Source of the DNA: Alphaproteobacteria bacterium
Lineage (GTDB): Bacteria; Pseudomonadota; Alphaproteobacteria; Caulobacterales; Caulobacteraceae
Direction of reading: 5' to 3'
DNA length: 64,000 bases
Assembly (NCBI GenBank): GCA_018821435.1
Contig: JAHJME010000019.1
Span: forward strand, 142,732 to 206,731
Shown piece by piece: positions 44,606 through 55,059 of this stretch (position 1 is its first letter; every line of letters starts with the position of its first letter). Below the pieces are notes generated by a model. That model had not been told where the DNA came from, made no database searches, and saw only the letters and a list, made by a program, of their open reading frames with translations. Both the position numbers and the translations under genes were made by a program.

Positions 44606-45007
44606 ATGACCCAGAAACTGACCAAGCGCAGCGAGTTCCTCGCCTGCGCCCAGGCCCCCTCGTCCGCGAAGGGGGCCGTCGTCGTTCAGGCGCGTCCGCG
44701 CGGCGACGACACGCCCCTTGTCCGCGTGGGCTTCACCGCCACCAAGCGCATCGGCGGCGCGGTCGAACGCAACCGGGCCAAGCGCCGGATGCGCGAGGCG
44801 GCCCGGGCCGTCCTGCCGGAATTCGCCAGCCCCGGCGTCGACTATGTGATCATCGCCCGCGGAGGCGTGCTAAAGCGCCCCTGGGCCCGTTTGCTTGACG
44901 ATGTGAAAAGCGCGCTGTTAAGGCTCGCCGCCGAACGCGCGGGCCCCCAGATATCAGACGGCCCCGCCCCTTCTCCTTCCGACGGAAACCTGCGTCCCCG
45001 CTCATGA
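44606..45007 (+). CDS. rnpA: Ribonuclease P protein component
   Basis: Protein subunit of RNase P, which trims the 5' end of precursor tRNAs. The 133-residue protein has the hallmark [20 protein letters not shown] (RNR motif) and the following [10 protein letters not shown] helix. A Pro/Ser-rich tail extends it slightly. Its stop overlaps the yidC ATG by four bases. The small gene yidD, often between rnpA and yidC, is absent. Confidence 0.97.
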   Translation: MTQKLTKRSEFLACAQAPSSAKGAVVVQARPRGDDTPLVRVGFTATKRIGGAVERNRAKRRMREAARAVLPEFASPGVDYVIIARGGVLKRPWARLLDDVKSALLRLAAERAGPQISDGPAPSPSDGNLRPRS

Positions 45008-46788
45008 GAGACGACAACACCCGCAACACGATCATCTTCTTCGTGTGCGCGGCCCTTCTGCTCCTGGTCTACCAGGTGTTCGTCATCGACCCGCAGGCCA
45101 AGCGCCAGGCGGAGGAGCGCGCCCGCCAGGCGCCCGCCGCCGCGACCGCGACGGTGAATGGCCCCGCCGCCCCGTCGGTCCCGCTGGCGGTCACCCGCCA
45201 GGCTGCGATCGCCGCCGCGCCGCGCGTGCCGATCGCCACCCCGGCGCTGAAGGGCTCGCTGTCGCTTCGCGGCGCCCGGATCGACGACCTCTACCTCGTG
45301 AAATACCGCGAGACGCTGGACAAGGACTCGCCCCCCGTCGAACTGCTGCGCCCCGAGGGCACGCAGTACGCCCAGTTCACCGATATCGGCTGGACCGGCG
45401 CCAATGTCGCTGGCCTGCCCGGCCCGCAGACGGTCTGGACGCTGTCCCAGGGCTCGGTGCTCGCGCCCGGCCAGCCGGTGACGCTGACCTATTCCAGCGG
45501 CCAGGGCCTGACGTTCACCCGCGTCGTCTCGGTGGACGACAAGTACATGTTCACGGTGACCGACACGGTCGCCAACACCACGGCCCAGCCGATCACGCTG
45601 GCGCCCTTCGGCTCGGTACAGCGCCAGGGGATCCCGGCGACGCTGGGCAAGAACGGCGTCGTGCATGAAGGCGGCATGGGCTGGCTCGATAAGCGCCGGC
45701 CGCTGAAGTACGCCAAGTGGCAGAAGGACGGCACCACGCCGACCTACAGCGCCACCGGCGGCTGGATCGGCATGACCGACCACTACTGGCTGACGGCGGT
45801 GATCCCGGCCCAGAACGAGCAGATCCAGGGCCAGTACCGCCTGACCAAGACGCCCGGCCTGAACCTGCTGGACGCCAACTACGTGGGCCAGGCCAAGGCC
45901 ATCGGCGCCGGCCGCCAGATCGTCCACACCACCCGCGTCTTCGCGGGCGCCAAGCAGAACCCGGTGCTGAAGGACTATCAGGCCAAGCTGGGCATCGCCC
46001 ACCTGGACGAGGCGATCGACTGGGGCATGCTCTGGTTCATCACCCGGCCCATCTTCCAGTTCCTGTCCTGGATCTACAGCCACGTCGGCAACTTCGGCGT
46101 CGCCATCCTGCTGCTCACCGTCGTCGTGCGCGCCATCTTCTTCCCGCTCGCGAACAAGCAGTACGAGTCGATGACGAAGATGAAGAAGGTGCAGCCCGCG
46201 ATGGAGGAGCTGCGCAAGAAGTTCAAGGACGACCCGGCCAAGCAGCAGCAGGAACTGCTGGCGCTGTATCAGCGCGAAAAGGTCAACCCGCTGGCCGGCT
46301 GCCTGCCCATCTTCCTGCAGATTCCGGTCTTCTTCGCGCTGTTCAAGACGCTGCAGCTCGAGATCGACATGCGGCACGCGCCGTTCATCGGCTACATCAA
46401 GGACCTGTCGGCGCGCGACCCGACCACCATCTGGAACCTCTTCGGCCTGATCCCCTGGGATCCGTCCGGCGCGCCGTTCATCGGCGCGATCCTGGCCACC
46501 AGCCTGCACATCGGCATCCTGCCGATCCTGTACGGCGCGACCACCTGGCTCACCACGTCCATGAGCCCGCCCGCGCCCGACCCGATGCAGCAGCGGATCT
46601 TCCAGCTAATGCCGCTGCTCTTCACCTTCATCATGGCGCAGTTCGCGATCGGCCTGCTGGTCTACTACACGTGGTCCAACCTGCTCACCGCGATGCAGCA
46701 GTACGTGATCATGCGGCGGTTCAAGGTGGACAATCCCATCGACAAGCTGATCGCCAGGATCACCGGCAAGAAAGCGGCCGCCGGATGA
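45004..46788 (+). CDS. yidC: Membrane protein insertase
   Basis: A 594-residue insertase that helps membrane proteins enter the lipid bilayer, alone or with Sec. A first membrane anchor ([21 protein letters not shown]) precedes a large periplasmic domain, followed by the five-helix insertase core beginning [19 protein letters not shown] and including [16 protein letters not shown]. The basic C-terminus (ITGKKAAAG) is usual. Stop overlaps the engB ATG. Confidence 0.98.
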   Translation: MRDDNTRNTIIFFVCAALLLLVYQVFVIDPQAKRQAEERARQAPAAATATVNGPAAPSVPLAVTRQAAIAAAPRVPIATPALKGSLSLRGARIDDLYLVKYRETLDKDSPPVELLRPEGTQYAQFTDIGWTGANVAGLPGPQTVWTLSQGSVLAPGQPVTLTYSSGQGLTFTRVVSVDDKYMFTVTDTVANTTAQPITLAPFGSVQRQGIPATLGKNGVVHEGGMGWLDKRRPLKYAKWQKDGTTPTYSATGGWIGMTDHYWLTAVIPAQNEQIQGQYRLTKTPGLNLLDANYVGQAKAIGAGRQIVHTTRVFAGAKQNPVLKDYQAKLGIAHLDEAIDWGMLWFITRPIFQFLSWIYSHVGNFGVAILLLTVVVRAIFFPLANKQYESMTKMKKVQPAMEELRKKFKDDPAKQQQELLALYQREKVNPLAGCLPIFLQIPVFFALFKTLQLEIDMRHAPFIGYIKDLSARDPTTIWNLFGLIPWDPSGAPFIGAILATSLHIGILPILYGATTWLTTSMSPPAPDPMQQRIFQLMPLLFTFIMAQFAIGLLVYYTWSNLLTAMQQYVIMRRFKVDNPIDKLIARITGKKAAAG

Positions 46789-47435
46789 GCGAGCCCGCGG
46801 CCGGCACGTTCGACGTCGAAGCGCTGGAAGCGGCCCGGGTGTTCTTCGCGCACCCGGTCAACTTCATGATGGGCGCGGTGGCGATCGACGGCCTGCCGCC
46901 GGCCGACTTGCCGGAGGTGGCCTTCGCGGGCCGCTCCAATGTCGGCAAGTCCTCGCTGATCAACGCGGTCACCGGCCGTACGCACCTGGCCCGCGCCTCG
47001 ACCGCGCCGGGCCGCACCCGCGAGATCAACTTCTTCGTGGCCGACGAAACCCTGCGCCTGGTCGACCTGCCCGGCTACGGCTTCGCCAAGGTCAGCCGCG
47101 AGACCAAGAACAAGTTCCAGAACCTGGGACGCTCGTACCTGCGCGGCCGGCCGAACCTGAAGCGGGCCTATCTGCTGATCGACAGCCGCCACGGCCTGAA
47201 GGACGTGGACCTGGAAGCCATGGAGGCCTTCGACCTGGCCGCCGTCAGCTATCAGATCGTGCTGACCAAGGCCGACAAGCTGAAGCCCCGCGACATCATC
47301 CAGGTCAGCGCCGAGACCGTCCGCAAGATCGCCAAGCGCCCGGCCGCCTTCCCGCGCGTCCTGGCCACCTCGGCCGAGAAGGGCACGGGCATCCCCGAAC
47401 TCCGCGCCGAGATCCTCGCCGCCTGCGAGCTCTAG
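46785..47435 (+). CDS. engB: Ribosome biogenesis GTPase EngB (YihA/YsxC)
   Basis: A 216-residue GTPase needed for large-subunit assembly. Motifs are G1 [11 protein letters not shown], the switch/G2 region [12 protein letters not shown]3 [10 protein letters not shown]4 LTKADKL and G5 ATSAEKG. It is the last gene of the operon. In many relatives argB follows directly; here three other genes intervene. Confidence 0.97.
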   Translation: MSEPAAGTFDVEALEAARVFFAHPVNFMMGAVAIDGLPPADLPEVAFAGRSNVGKSSLINAVTGRTHLARASTAPGRTREINFFVADETLRLVDLPGYGFAKVSRETKNKFQNLGRSYLRGRPNLKRAYLLIDSRHGLKDVDLEAMEAFDLAAVSYQIVLTKADKLKPRDIIQVSAETVRKIAKRPAAFPRVLATSAEKGTGIPELRAEILAACEL

Positions 47436-47488
47436 CGCTACCCAGCGTCACCCGGCTAACTGGCGGGCGAACCAGCCAGGGCGCGACC

Positions 47489-48631
47489 ATGATCCAGACC
47501 GACAGCCGCACCGTCTTCGACGAGGACCTGAACCTGTTCCGCGACCAGGTGCGGAAGTTCTACGACAAGGCGCTGACGCCCAATCTGGAGCGCTGGGAAA
47601 CCGACGGGATCATCGACCGCGACTTCTGGCTGGCCTGCGGCGAGGCCGGCATCCTGTGCCCCGGCGTCCCGCCCGAGTACGGCGGCCTGGGCCTGGACTT
47701 CCGTTACAACGCGGTGATCTCGGAGGAGCTGTTCTACGCGGGCTCCAGCGCCGGGATCACCCTGCAGTCCGATATCGTCGCCGACTACATCGCCAACTAC
47801 GGCTCCGAGGACCAGAAGCAGCAGTGGCTGCCCAAGATGGTCTCGGGCGAGGCGATCACCGCCATCGCCATGACCGAGCCCGGCGCCGGCTCCGACCTGC
47901 AGGGCGTGCGCACCACGGCGCTGAAGGACGGCGACCACTACGTCGTCAACGGCTCGAAGACCTACATCACCAACGGCCAGAACGCCGATCTGGTCATCGT
48001 GGTGGCCAAGACCGACCCCAACGCCCGGTCCAAGGGCATCTCGCTGATCCTGGTCGAGGCCACCCGCGACGGGTTCAAGCGCGGCCGCAACCTCGACAAG
48101 ATCGGCCAGCATTCCGCCGACACCTCCGAGCTGTTCTTCGAGGACGTCCGCGTGCCGCTCGCCAACTGCCTGGGCGATGAGGGCAAGGGCTTCGCCTATC
48201 TGATGAACCAACTTCCGCAGGAGCGCCTGGGCATCGCCGTCCAGGCCCAGGCCGCCGGGCAGCGCGCCTTCGACGAGGCGGTGAAGTTCACCAAGGAGCG
48301 CAAGGCGTTCGGCCAGACCGTCTTCGACTTCCAGAACACCCGCTTCACCCTGGCCGGCCTCAAGGCCAAGATGCAGGCCGGCTGGGCGCACCTGGACTGG
48401 TGCATCGCCCGCCACCTCGAAGGCAAGCTGACCGCTGCCGAGGGTTCAGCGGCAAAGCTGTTCCACACCGAGCTGCAATGGGAAGTCTGCGACGCCGCCC
48501 TGCAACTGCACGGCGGGGCCGGCTACATGAACGAGTACCCCATCGCCCGCCTGTGGCGCGACGCGCGCGTGCAGCGCATCTACGGCGGCACCAGCGAGAT
48601 CATGAAGGAGGTCGTCGCCCGCACGCTCTAG
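47489..48631 (+). CDS. Acyl-CoA dehydrogenase
   Basis: A 380-residue FAD enzyme oxidising acyl-CoA thioesters at the alpha-beta bond. Signatures are AMTEPGAGSDLQGV, the FAD-binding VNGSKTYITNGQNAD, and the C-terminal LHGGAGYMNEYPIARLWRD and RIYGGTSEIMKEVVAR. The Glu in the final segment or in MNEYP could be the catalytic base, depending on subfamily. Chain length cannot be read. It is 53 bases after engB and may share its transcript. Confidence 0.93.
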   Translation: MIQTDSRTVFDEDLNLFRDQVRKFYDKALTPNLERWETDGIIDRDFWLACGEAGILCPGVPPEYGGLGLDFRYNAVISEELFYAGSSAGITLQSDIVADYIANYGSEDQKQQWLPKMVSGEAITAIAMTEPGAGSDLQGVRTTALKDGDHYVVNGSKTYITNGQNADLVIVVAKTDPNARSKGISLILVEATRDGFKRGRNLDKIGQHSADTSELFFEDVRVPLANCLGDEGKGFAYLMNQLPQERLGIAVQAQAAGQRAFDEAVKFTKERKAFGQTVFDFQNTRFTLAGLKAKMQAGWAHLDWCIARHLEGKLTAAEGSAAKLFHTELQWEVCDAALQLHGGAGYMNEYPIARLWRDARVQRIYGGTSEIMKEVVARTL

Positions 48632-48715
48632 CGGCCCTCTAAGTCAGGAACCCGATGCAACAAGCGGGGCCGTACGGCGTTTCTCCAGATGTCCAGGTCA
48701 GGGAGCCCGACGAGC

Positions 48716-49471
48716 ATGAACGCGTCCATTATCGCCGCTGAGCGCGACGTTTCCCCGAGTTCACCCGCCCGCAGGTCGAACCGGCTGCTCGCCGCGCTGT
48801 CCGCTCGCGACTTCGCAGTGCTGGAGCCGCACTTGGAGCCGGTGGCCCTGCCGCGCGGCAGGGTGCTGTTCGAGCCCGGCGACGAGGTGACCACCACCTA
48901 CTTCCCCTGCCACCGCACCATGGCCTCTCTGCTGATCGTCACCCGTGACGGGCGCGAGGTCGAGGCCGCCACCATCGGGCGCGAGGGCGCTGTCGGCGGT
49001 ATCGTCAGCGAGGGCTACAAGCCCGCGTTCGGCCGCGCCGTGATCCAGGTCGGCGGCGACGCGCTGGCCATCAACACCAGCCATCTGGAGGCCGCCAAGA
49101 CCGGCTCGCACCGTTTCGGCGACCTGTTCTCGCGCTACGCCGACGCCCTGCTGGCTCAGATGATGCAGTCGGTGGCGTGCAACGCGCTGCACCGGACCGA
49201 GGAGCGCTGCGCCCGCTGGCTGCTGGCCACCCAGGATCGAGCCGGCGACCGGATGATCCACCTCACCCAGGAATCCCTGGCCGAGATGCTAGGTGTCCAG
49301 CGCACGACCGTGACCGCCGTCACCGGCGTGCTGCAGGACCGCGGCCTGATCCGCACCCACCGCGGCCGCGTCGAGGTGCTGGATCGTCCCGGCCTCGAGC
49401 GCACCGCCTGCGAGTGCTACCGCGCGGTCGAGGACCACTTCGCCAAGCTGCTGCCCGAGGTCGACGTCTAG
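48716..49471 (+). CDS. Crp/Fnr-family transcriptional regulator
   Basis: A 251-residue regulator. The cyclic-nucleotide-binding-like fold runs LPRGRVLFEPGDEVTTTYFP to REVEAATIGREGAVGG, but lacks the clear R-x-S of cAMP binding, so the effector may differ. The C-terminal HTH is LAEMLGVQRTTVTAVTGVL. I chose the ATG at 48716 because AGGGAG lies upstream; another ATG nine codons earlier has none. It sits between acyl-CoA dehydrogenase and a convergent amidohydrolase. Confidence 0.88.
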   Translation: MNASIIAAERDVSPSSPARRSNRLLAALSARDFAVLEPHLEPVALPRGRVLFEPGDEVTTTYFPCHRTMASLLIVTRDGREVEAATIGREGAVGGIVSEGYKPAFGRAVIQVGGDALAINTSHLEAAKTGSHRFGDLFSRYADALLAQMMQSVACNALHRTEERCARWLLATQDRAGDRMIHLTQESLAEMLGVQRTTVTAVTGVLQDRGLIRTHRGRVEVLDRPGLERTACECYRAVEDHFAKLLPEVDV

Positions 49472-50733
49472 CGCTTCACCACCTCGCCGCCCTTCATCAC
49501 GAAGACCGGCTTTTCCAGCACGGTCACGTCGCTGAGCGGATCGCCCGAGACGCCGACCAGATCGGCCCAGAAGCCCTTGGCCGCCTGGCCCACGTCCTTG
49601 TCCCAGGCCAGGGCCTCGGCGGCGTTGACGGTGGCCGACTGGATCGCCTGGAGGGGCGTCGCGCCGAAGCGGACCATCACCGCGAACTGCTTGGCGTTCA
49701 GGCCGTGCGGATACACTCCGGCGTCGGTGGAATAGATCATCCGCGCGCCGGCCTTCAGCGCCTTATGGTAGTTCTCCCGCTGGACGCCGCCGATCTCGCG
49801 GTCCTTGCGCAGGTTGTCCTCGAGTTCGCCGTTCTTCTTGCCCTCCGCCTGGGTGTAGTCGGTGTTGTAGATATCGAAGCCCAGCCAGGTCCCCTTCTGG
49901 ACGGCCAGCTTGATGCCCTCGTCGTCGATCAGGCTGACGTGCTCGATGGTGTCGATCCCGGCGCGGATGGCGTCCTTGATCCCCGGCGCGCCGTGGGCGT
50001 GGGCGGCGACCTTCATGCCGGCCATGTGCGCCTCCTCGGCGATGGCCTTCATCTCCTCGTAGGTCAGCTGCTGGGCCCCCGGTTCGTCGCCGCGGGAGAA
50101 GACGCCGCCGGTGGCGCAGATCTTGATCGAACGCGCGCCGTACTTGCGCTGGGTCCGCACCTGCTTGCGGCCCTCGTCGGGGCTGTCGACAAGGGCCGGG
50201 CTCTTTTCGTCCATCGAGGGCGGGAAGAAGGTCTCGTCGCAGTGACCGCCGGTCGCGCCCAGGGCATAGCCCGAGGCCATGATCCGCGGGCCGACGATCC
50301 AGCCCTCGTCGATCGCCTCGCGGATGCCGACGTCGGCGTAGAACGCCGTGCCGACGTTGCGCACCGTGGTGAAGCCCGCCTCAAGCGTGGTCTTGGCGTT
50401 GGCCACGCCCACTGCCGTCCAGAAGCTGTCGGTGAACTCATAGGGCCGGTAGCCGCCGTACTTGCCCGCGCTGGTCAGGTGGACGTGCATGTCGATCAGG
50501 CCGGGCAGCAGCGTCACGCCAGGAAGGTCGACCCGCTCGGTTCCCGCCGGCACCGCGTCGCCCGCCTTGCCCACCGAGGCGATCCGGCCGTCAGTGATCA
50601 AGATCAGAGGCTTTTCGACGTATTTGCCGGTCTTCACGTCCAGCAGGCGTTCGGCGGTAACCGCCACGATCTTCGCCTGCGCCGCGCCGGCCAGCATCGC
50701 CACGGCCAGAGCCGCGCCCCAGATCGCTTTCAT
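49468..50733 (-). CDS. Exported amidohydrolase, prolidase-like metallodipeptidase
   Basis: A 421-residue protein with a signal peptide (MKAIWGAALAVAMLAGAAQA). The barrel has the H-x-H motif GLIDMHVHLTS, a Lys that is carbamylated in relatives (SIKICATGG), His in AAHAHGA and IEHVSL, and Asp in STDAGVYPHG. This matches the group of carboxylated-Lys prolyl dipeptidases studied in Caulobacter. Substrate (Xaa-Pro or Xaa-Lys/Arg type) is inferred. It converges on the Crp-like gene. Confidence 0.88.
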   Translation of the reverse strand: MKAIWGAALAVAMLAGAAQAKIVAVTAERLLDVKTGKYVEKPLILITDGRIASVGKAGDAVPAGTERVDLPGVTLLPGLIDMHVHLTSAGKYGGYRPYEFTDSFWTAVGVANAKTTLEAGFTTVRNVGTAFYADVGIREAIDEGWIVGPRIMASGYALGATGGHCDETFFPPSMDEKSPALVDSPDEGRKQVRTQRKYGARSIKICATGGVFSRGDEPGAQQLTYEEMKAIAEEAHMAGMKVAAHAHGAPGIKDAIRAGIDTIEHVSLIDDEGIKLAVQKGTWLGFDIYNTDYTQAEGKKNGELEDNLRKDREIGGVQRENYHKALKAGARMIYSTDAGVYPHGLNAKQFAVMVRFGATPLQAIQSATVNAAEALAWDKDVGQAAKGFWADLVGVSGDPLSDVTVLEKPVFVMKGGEVVKR

Positions 50734-50839
50734 CTCGAACTCCCCTCGATGGTGACGCTTCGACTATCACGTCCTTGCGCGGGTGACATGGGCGCCCCCG
50801 TCCGCTATCCGAACGCCGCGAGTTCTCAAGGACGGTGAC

Positions 50840-51754
50840 GTGAGCGAAGACACGGAAGAGCAGGGCTGGGCCACGGCGAAGACGCTGGCGGAAGCGCTGC
50901 CCTACATCCAGATCTACGACCGCGAGACCGTGGTCATCAAATACGGCGGCCACGCCATGGGCGAGGAGTCGGTGGCCAAGCTGTTCGCCGCCGATGTGGT
51001 GCTGCTGAAGATGCTGGGCCTGCATCCCGTCGTGGTGCACGGCGGTGGCCCGCAGATCTCGCGGATGCTGGAGCGGGCGGGGGTCAAGTCGACGTTCGTC
51101 GACGGCCTGCGCGTCACCGACGAAGCCACCATGGAAGTCGCCGAGATGGTCCTGTCCGGCGCGATCAACAAGGAGATCGCCAACTGGATCACCCTGGCCG
51201 GCGCCGAGGCCAAGGTCCGGGGCGTGGGCCTGTCCGGCAAGGACGCCCGGCTGATCACCGTCAAGAAGGTGACCCGCACCAAAAAGGACCCTGACAGCCT
51301 GATCGAACAGGTGGTGGACCTGGGTTTCGTGGGCGAGCCCACGGCCATCGACACCACGCTGATCGACGCCCTGTTGAGCGCCGACGAGGACTACATCCCC
51401 GTACTTGCGCCCATCGGCGTGTCGGCGGAGGGCCAGACCTACAACATCAACGCCGACACGGTCGCCGGCGCTATGGCCGGAGCCCTGGACGCCAAGCGCA
51501 TGCTGCTGCTGACCGACGTCGCCGGCGTGCTGGACAAGGATGGCCGGCTGGTCCGCCAGATGACGGTGGACGAGGCCAGGGCCGCCATCGCCGATGGCGT
51601 CGCCACGGGCGGCATGATCCCCAAGCTGGAAACCGCCATCGCCGCGGTCGAGGCGGGCGTCGAGGCCGTGGTCATCCTGGATGGCCGCCGACCGCACGCC
51701 ATGCTGGTCGAACTGTTCACCGAGCACGGGTCCGGCACCCTCGTCCGCCGATGA
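50840..51754 (+). CDS. argB: Acetylglutamate kinase
   Basis: Second step of arginine synthesis. The 304-residue enzyme starts at GTG 50840, with AAGGACGG eight bases upstream. Motifs are [11 protein letters not shown] (phosphate loop), [14 protein letters not shown], and the ATP-binding [15 protein letters not shown] and LLTDVAGVL. The frame is open further upstream without a good start. Its stop overlaps the nucleotidase ATG by four bases. Confidence 0.97.
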   Translation: MSEDTEEQGWATAKTLAEALPYIQIYDRETVVIKYGGHAMGEESVAKLFAADVVLLKMLGLHPVVVHGGGPQISRMLERAGVKSTFVDGLRVTDEATMEVAEMVLSGAINKEIANWITLAGAEAKVRGVGLSGKDARLITVKKVTRTKKDPDSLIEQVVDLGFVGEPTAIDTTLIDALLSADEDYIPVLAPIGVSAEGQTYNINADTVAGAMAGALDAKRMLLLTDVAGVLDKDGRLVRQMTVDEARAAIADGVATGGMIPKLETAIAAVEAGVEAVVILDGRRPHAMLVELFTEHGSGTLVRR

Positions 51755-52431
51755 GCGCCAACCTGTTCCGGGCCGATCTCCGCCATATCGACACCTGGCT
51801 GTTCGACCTGGACAATACCCTCTACCCGGCCGAGTCCGGCTTCATGGCCGAGATCGTCGTGCGGATGACCGACTTCGTGGAGAAGGTCACCGGCCTGCCC
51901 CGCGACGAGGCGTTCAAGCTGCAGAAGGCCTACCTGTCCGAGCATGGCCTGACGCTGAAGGGCATGATGCTGAACCACGGCGTCGACCCGAAGGACTTCC
52001 ACGCCATCTTCCACGACATGTCGCTGGAGGCCCTGGCCCACGACCCCGAGCTGCTGGCGGCGCTTGAACGCCTGCCCGGCCGCCGGCTGATCTTCACCAA
52101 CGCCGACGACGTCCACGCCGAGCGGGTGTTGGAACGGCTGGGCCTGGGCCACCTGTTCACCGATGTCTTCCACATCGGCTCGGCCGGCTACGAGCCCAAG
52201 CCCAGCGCGGGCGCCTTCGCCAAGATCACCGCGGCCCACGCCATCGATCCGGCCACAACCGCCTTCTTCGAGGACAGCGAGCGCAACCTGGCGCCCGCCG
52301 CCGACCTGGGCATGACCACCGTGCTGGTCGGCGCCTACGCGGCGCAGTCCACCGCCCCCTTCATCCACCACCGCACCGACAAGCTCGCGCCGTTCCTGAA
52401 CGACGCGAGGCTGCAAGAGGCCGCCCACTAG
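51751..52431 (+). CDS. HAD-family pyrimidine 5'-nucleotidase-like phosphatase
   Basis: A 226-residue haloacid-dehalogenase phosphatase. The catalytic loop is [15 protein letters not shown] (nucleophile Asp and acid-base Asp), motif II is IFTNADDVH (usually T-N), motif III Lys is in [11 protein letters not shown] and motif IV Asp is in FFEDSERNL. The N-terminal DLDNTLY type with a four-helix cap resembles SDT1-like pyrimidine nucleotidases. It is coupled to argB (ATGA) and precedes dapD by 14 bases. Confidence 0.9.
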   Translation: MSANLFRADLRHIDTWLFDLDNTLYPAESGFMAEIVVRMTDFVEKVTGLPRDEAFKLQKAYLSEHGLTLKGMMLNHGVDPKDFHAIFHDMSLEALAHDPELLAALERLPGRRLIFTNADDVHAERVLERLGLGHLFTDVFHIGSAGYEPKPSAGAFAKITAAHAIDPATTAFFEDSERNLAPAADLGMTTVLVGAYAAQSTAPFIHHRTDKLAPFLNDARLQEAAH

Positions 52432-52445
52432 GGCCGGGGAATTCC

Positions 52446-53276
52446 ATGTCCGACGACCTGAAGACCGTGATCGAAGCCGCCTGGGAGGCGCGCGACGGCA
52501 TCAACACCGCCACCACCGGCCAGGTGCGCGACGCGGTGAACGAGACCATCGAGCTGCTGGACGCCGGCAAGCTGCGCGTGGCCGAACGCCAGGCCGATGG
52601 CGCCTGGGTGACGCACCAGTGGGCGAAGCAGGCGATCCTGCTGTTCTTCCGCCTCAACGCCAACCGCCTGATCGACGCCGACGCGCCGCATCCCTACTGG
52701 GACAAGGTCCCGCTGAAGTTCACCGGCTGGGACGCCGCCCGCTTCGAGGCGGCCGGCTTCCGCGCCGTGCCCGGCTGCATCGTCCGCAAGGGCGCGTTCG
52801 TCGCCCGCAACGTGGTGATGACGCCCTCGTTCGTGAACATCGGCGCCTATGTCGACGAAGGCACGATGGTCGACACCTGGGCCACGGTCGGCTCGTGCGC
52901 CCAGATCGGCAAGAACGTGCACATCTCGGGCGGCGCCGGCATCGGCGGCGTGCTGGAGCCGCTGCAGGCCAATCCGACCATCATCGAGGACAACTGCTTC
53001 ATCGGCGCCCGCGCCGAGGTGGCCGAGGGCGTGATCGTTCGCGAGGGCTCGGTGCTGTCGATGGGCACCTTCATCACCGCCACCACCCCGATCATCGACC
53101 GCAAGACCGGCCAGACGTTCCTGGGCGAGGTCCCGCCCTATTCCGTCGTTGTCTCCGGCAACCGCCCGAACCCGCACGACCCCTCGCTGCCCTCGACCTA
53201 CTGCGCCGTAATCATGAAGACGGTGGACGAGCGCACCCGCTCCAAGACCAGCATCAACGAACTGTTGCGGGAGTAG
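52446..53276 (+). CDS. dapD: Tetrahydrodipicolinate N-succinyltransferase
   Basis: Lysine/diaminopimelate pathway enzyme that succinylates tetrahydrodipicolinate. The 276-residue protein has an N-terminal helical part and a left-handed beta-helix built from hexapeptide repeats ([26 protein letters not shown]). The C-terminal half is very well conserved. It follows the argB-nucleotidase pair on the same strand, and dapE lies 640 bases downstream. Confidence 0.97.
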   Translation: MSDDLKTVIEAAWEARDGINTATTGQVRDAVNETIELLDAGKLRVAERQADGAWVTHQWAKQAILLFFRLNANRLIDADAPHPYWDKVPLKFTGWDAARFEAAGFRAVPGCIVRKGAFVARNVVMTPSFVNIGAYVDEGTMVDTWATVGSCAQIGKNVHISGGAGIGGVLEPLQANPTIIEDNCFIGARAEVAEGVIVREGSVLSMGTFITATTPIIDRKTGQTFLGEVPPYSVVVSGNRPNPHDPSLPSTYCAVIMKTVDERTRSKTSINELLRE

Positions 53277-53290
53277 GATTCCTCCAATTC

Positions 53291-53394
53291 CTCCCCTCTC
53301 GGGGGAGGTGGCGCGAAGCGCCGGAGGGGGTCGTCCCCGCGTTCTGAGTGGACCCCCTCAGTCGGCATTCGCCGACAGCTCCCCCGATGGGGAG
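53291..53394. repeat. Intergenic multi-hairpin repeat element
   Basis: Between dapD and the cupin gene, five inverted pairs follow one another: CTCCCC/GGGGAG (53291-53307), GGCGC/GCGCC (53310-53322), GGGGGTC with GGACCCCC (53326-53356), GTCGGC/GCCGAC (53361-53376) and CTCCCC with GGGGAG (53379-53394). The arm sequence matches the repeat at 7287-7347. It looks like a dispersed, structured RNA or DNA element rather than a terminator. Confidence 0.75.
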
Positions 53395-53404
53395 CAATTT
53401 GCCC

Positions 53405-53869
53405 CTAGTCCTCCGGATACGGCGTCCCGTCGCGGTGGCGGTAAAAGGGCTCGGCGGGCCGGGCCACCATGTCGAGGTCGGGATAGTCGCAGGCGTCGAC
53501 CTCCGGCCGACGCGAGCCGATTTCCAGATAGACGGCGTCGCGGTCGCCGTGGTTCTGCAGGCAGTGGCCGTTGGCCGATCCGGCCTTCCAGCCCGCGCAG
53601 TCGCCGGCCCGCAGGACGTGTTCGCCGTCGTCCTCCACCAGCACCACCTCGCCCTCCAAGACGTAGACGATCTCATCCTCGTGGGTGTGCCAATGGCGCT
53701 GGCTGGACCACTTGCCGGGCGTGAGCCGCACGAGGTTGACGCCGAAGTCGGTCAGGCCGGCGGCGTCGCCCAGTTTCTTCCACGTCGGGCCGAGACAGAT
53801 CTCCCGGAACGGGTGGGGATAGTTGGAGCCGGAGCGGTCCTCCACGGCCTCGATGTCGATCTTGGGCAT
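53405..53869 (-). CDS. Cupin-domain protein
   Basis: A 154-residue single-cupin protein. The metal-binding cupin motif 1 appears as HWHTHEDEIVYVLEGEV (His, His, Glu), and motif 2 as NGHCLQNHGDRDAVYLEIG (His). Ligand or substrate unknown. It is divergent from dapE and converges on the repeat element behind dapD. Confidence 0.88.
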   Translation of the reverse strand: MPKIDIEAVEDRSGSNYPHPFREICLGPTWKKLGDAAGLTDFGVNLVRLTPGKWSSQRHWHTHEDEIVYVLEGEVVLVEDDGEHVLRAGDCAGWKAGSANGHCLQNHGDRDAVYLEIGSRRPEVDACDYPDLDMVARPAEPFYRHRDGTPYPED

Positions 53870-53913
53870 GCTTCCCTCTCGCCTCTGTCGGCATTGCTAG
53901 GTATGGCGACAGA

Positions 53914-55059
53914 ATGCCCAGCGCCATAGACGCCGTCGAACTCACCCGCGACCTGATCCGCCGCCCCTCCGTGACCCCCGCCGACGCCGGCGCCATGGCG
54001 ATCGTGGAGGAGATGCTGTCCGCGATGGGCTTCGCCTGCCGGCGGATGAAGTTCGGCGAGATCGAGAACCTGTACGCCCGCTACGGGACCGCCCGGCCCA
54101 ACCTCTGCTTCGCCGGCCACACCGACGTGGTGCCGGTGGGCGACGCCGCAGCGTGGACGAAGGACGCCTTCGGGGCCGAGGTCGTGGACGGCGTGCTGAT
54201 CGGGCGGGGCGCCGTGGACATGAAGAGCGCCATCGCCGCGTTCGCGGCCGCCAGCGCCGAGGCGATCGCCGCGGGCAAGGTCACCGGCTCGATCTCCTTC
54301 CTGATCACCGGCGACGAGGAGGGCGTGGCCACCCACGGCACCAAGCTGGTGGTCGAGGCGCTGGCCGCCGAGGGCGAGGTCATCGACCACTGCGTGGTGG
54401 GCGAGCCCACGTCGTCCGAGACCTTCGGCGACATGGTCAAGGTGGGCCGGCGCGGATCGATCAACGCCGAGATCGTGGTAGAGGGCATCCAGGGCCACGT
54501 GGCCTATCCCCACCGGGCGGCCAATCCGGCCCCCGTCCTGATCCGCCTGCTGGCGGCGCTGCAGGCCCGCCGGCTGGACGACGGCTACGCCGAGTTCCAA
54601 CCCTCCAATCTTGAAGTAACCTGGATCGACGTGCCCAACACGGCCACCAACGTCATCCCCGGCGTGGCCCGCGCGCGCCTGAATATCCGCTTCAACCCCA
54701 ACCACACCGGCCAAGGATTGGCCGATTGGTTCAATATTGAATCATCGAAGGCAGCAGTGGGCTTCAACGGGACCGTCAGGGTCACCCCGCAGATCAGCGG
54801 CGAGGCGTTCCTGACCCAGCGCGGCCCATTCACCGACCTGGTGGCCGCCGCCGTGGCCGACGTCACCGGCGCTCCGCCCGAGCTGTCCACCAGCGGCGGC
54901 ACCTCCGACGCCCGCTTCATCCGCGCCCTGTGCCCGGTGATTGAGGTCGGGCTGGTCGGCAAGACCATGCACCAGGTGGACGAGCGCGCGCCGGTCGAGG
55001 AGATCCGCACCCTCCAGCGCGTCTATGGCCGGATCCTCGACCGCTACTTTGCCGCCTGA
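53914..55059 (+). CDS. dapE: Succinyl-diaminopimelate desuccinylase
   Basis: Removes succinate to give LL-diaminopimelate. The 381-residue M20-family di-zinc hydrolase has His and Asp in FAGHTDVVPVGD, Asp in GRGAVDMKS, Glu-Glu in TGDEEGVATHG, and the late His in KTMHQVDERA. The dimerisation domain is the middle part. It overlaps the convergent GrdB-like gene by 16 bases. Confidence 0.97.
   Translation: MPSAIDAVELTRDLIRRPSVTPADAGAMAIVEEMLSAMGFACRRMKFGEIENLYARYGTARPNLCFAGHTDVVPVGDAAAWTKDAFGAEVVDGVLIGRGAVDMKSAIAAFAAASAEAIAAGKVTGSISFLITGDEEGVATHGTKLVVEALAAEGEVIDHCVVGEPTSSETFGDMVKVGRRGSINAEIVVEGIQGHVAYPHRAANPAPVLIRLLAALQARRLDDGYAEFQPSNLEVTWIDVPNTATNVIPGVARARLNIRFNPNHTGQGLADWFNIESSKAAVGFNGTVRVTPQISGEAFLTQRGPFTDLVAAAVADVTGAPPELSTSGGTSDARFIRALCPVIEVGLVGKTMHQVDERAPVEEIRTLQRVYGRILDRYFAA

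Noticed and set aside
53291..53394. A tRNA-like cloverleaf in the intergenic repeat after dapD.
   Set aside because: There is no anticodon-arm consensus, no T-loop (GGTTCRA) and no CCA-type acceptor. It is a palindromic repeat.
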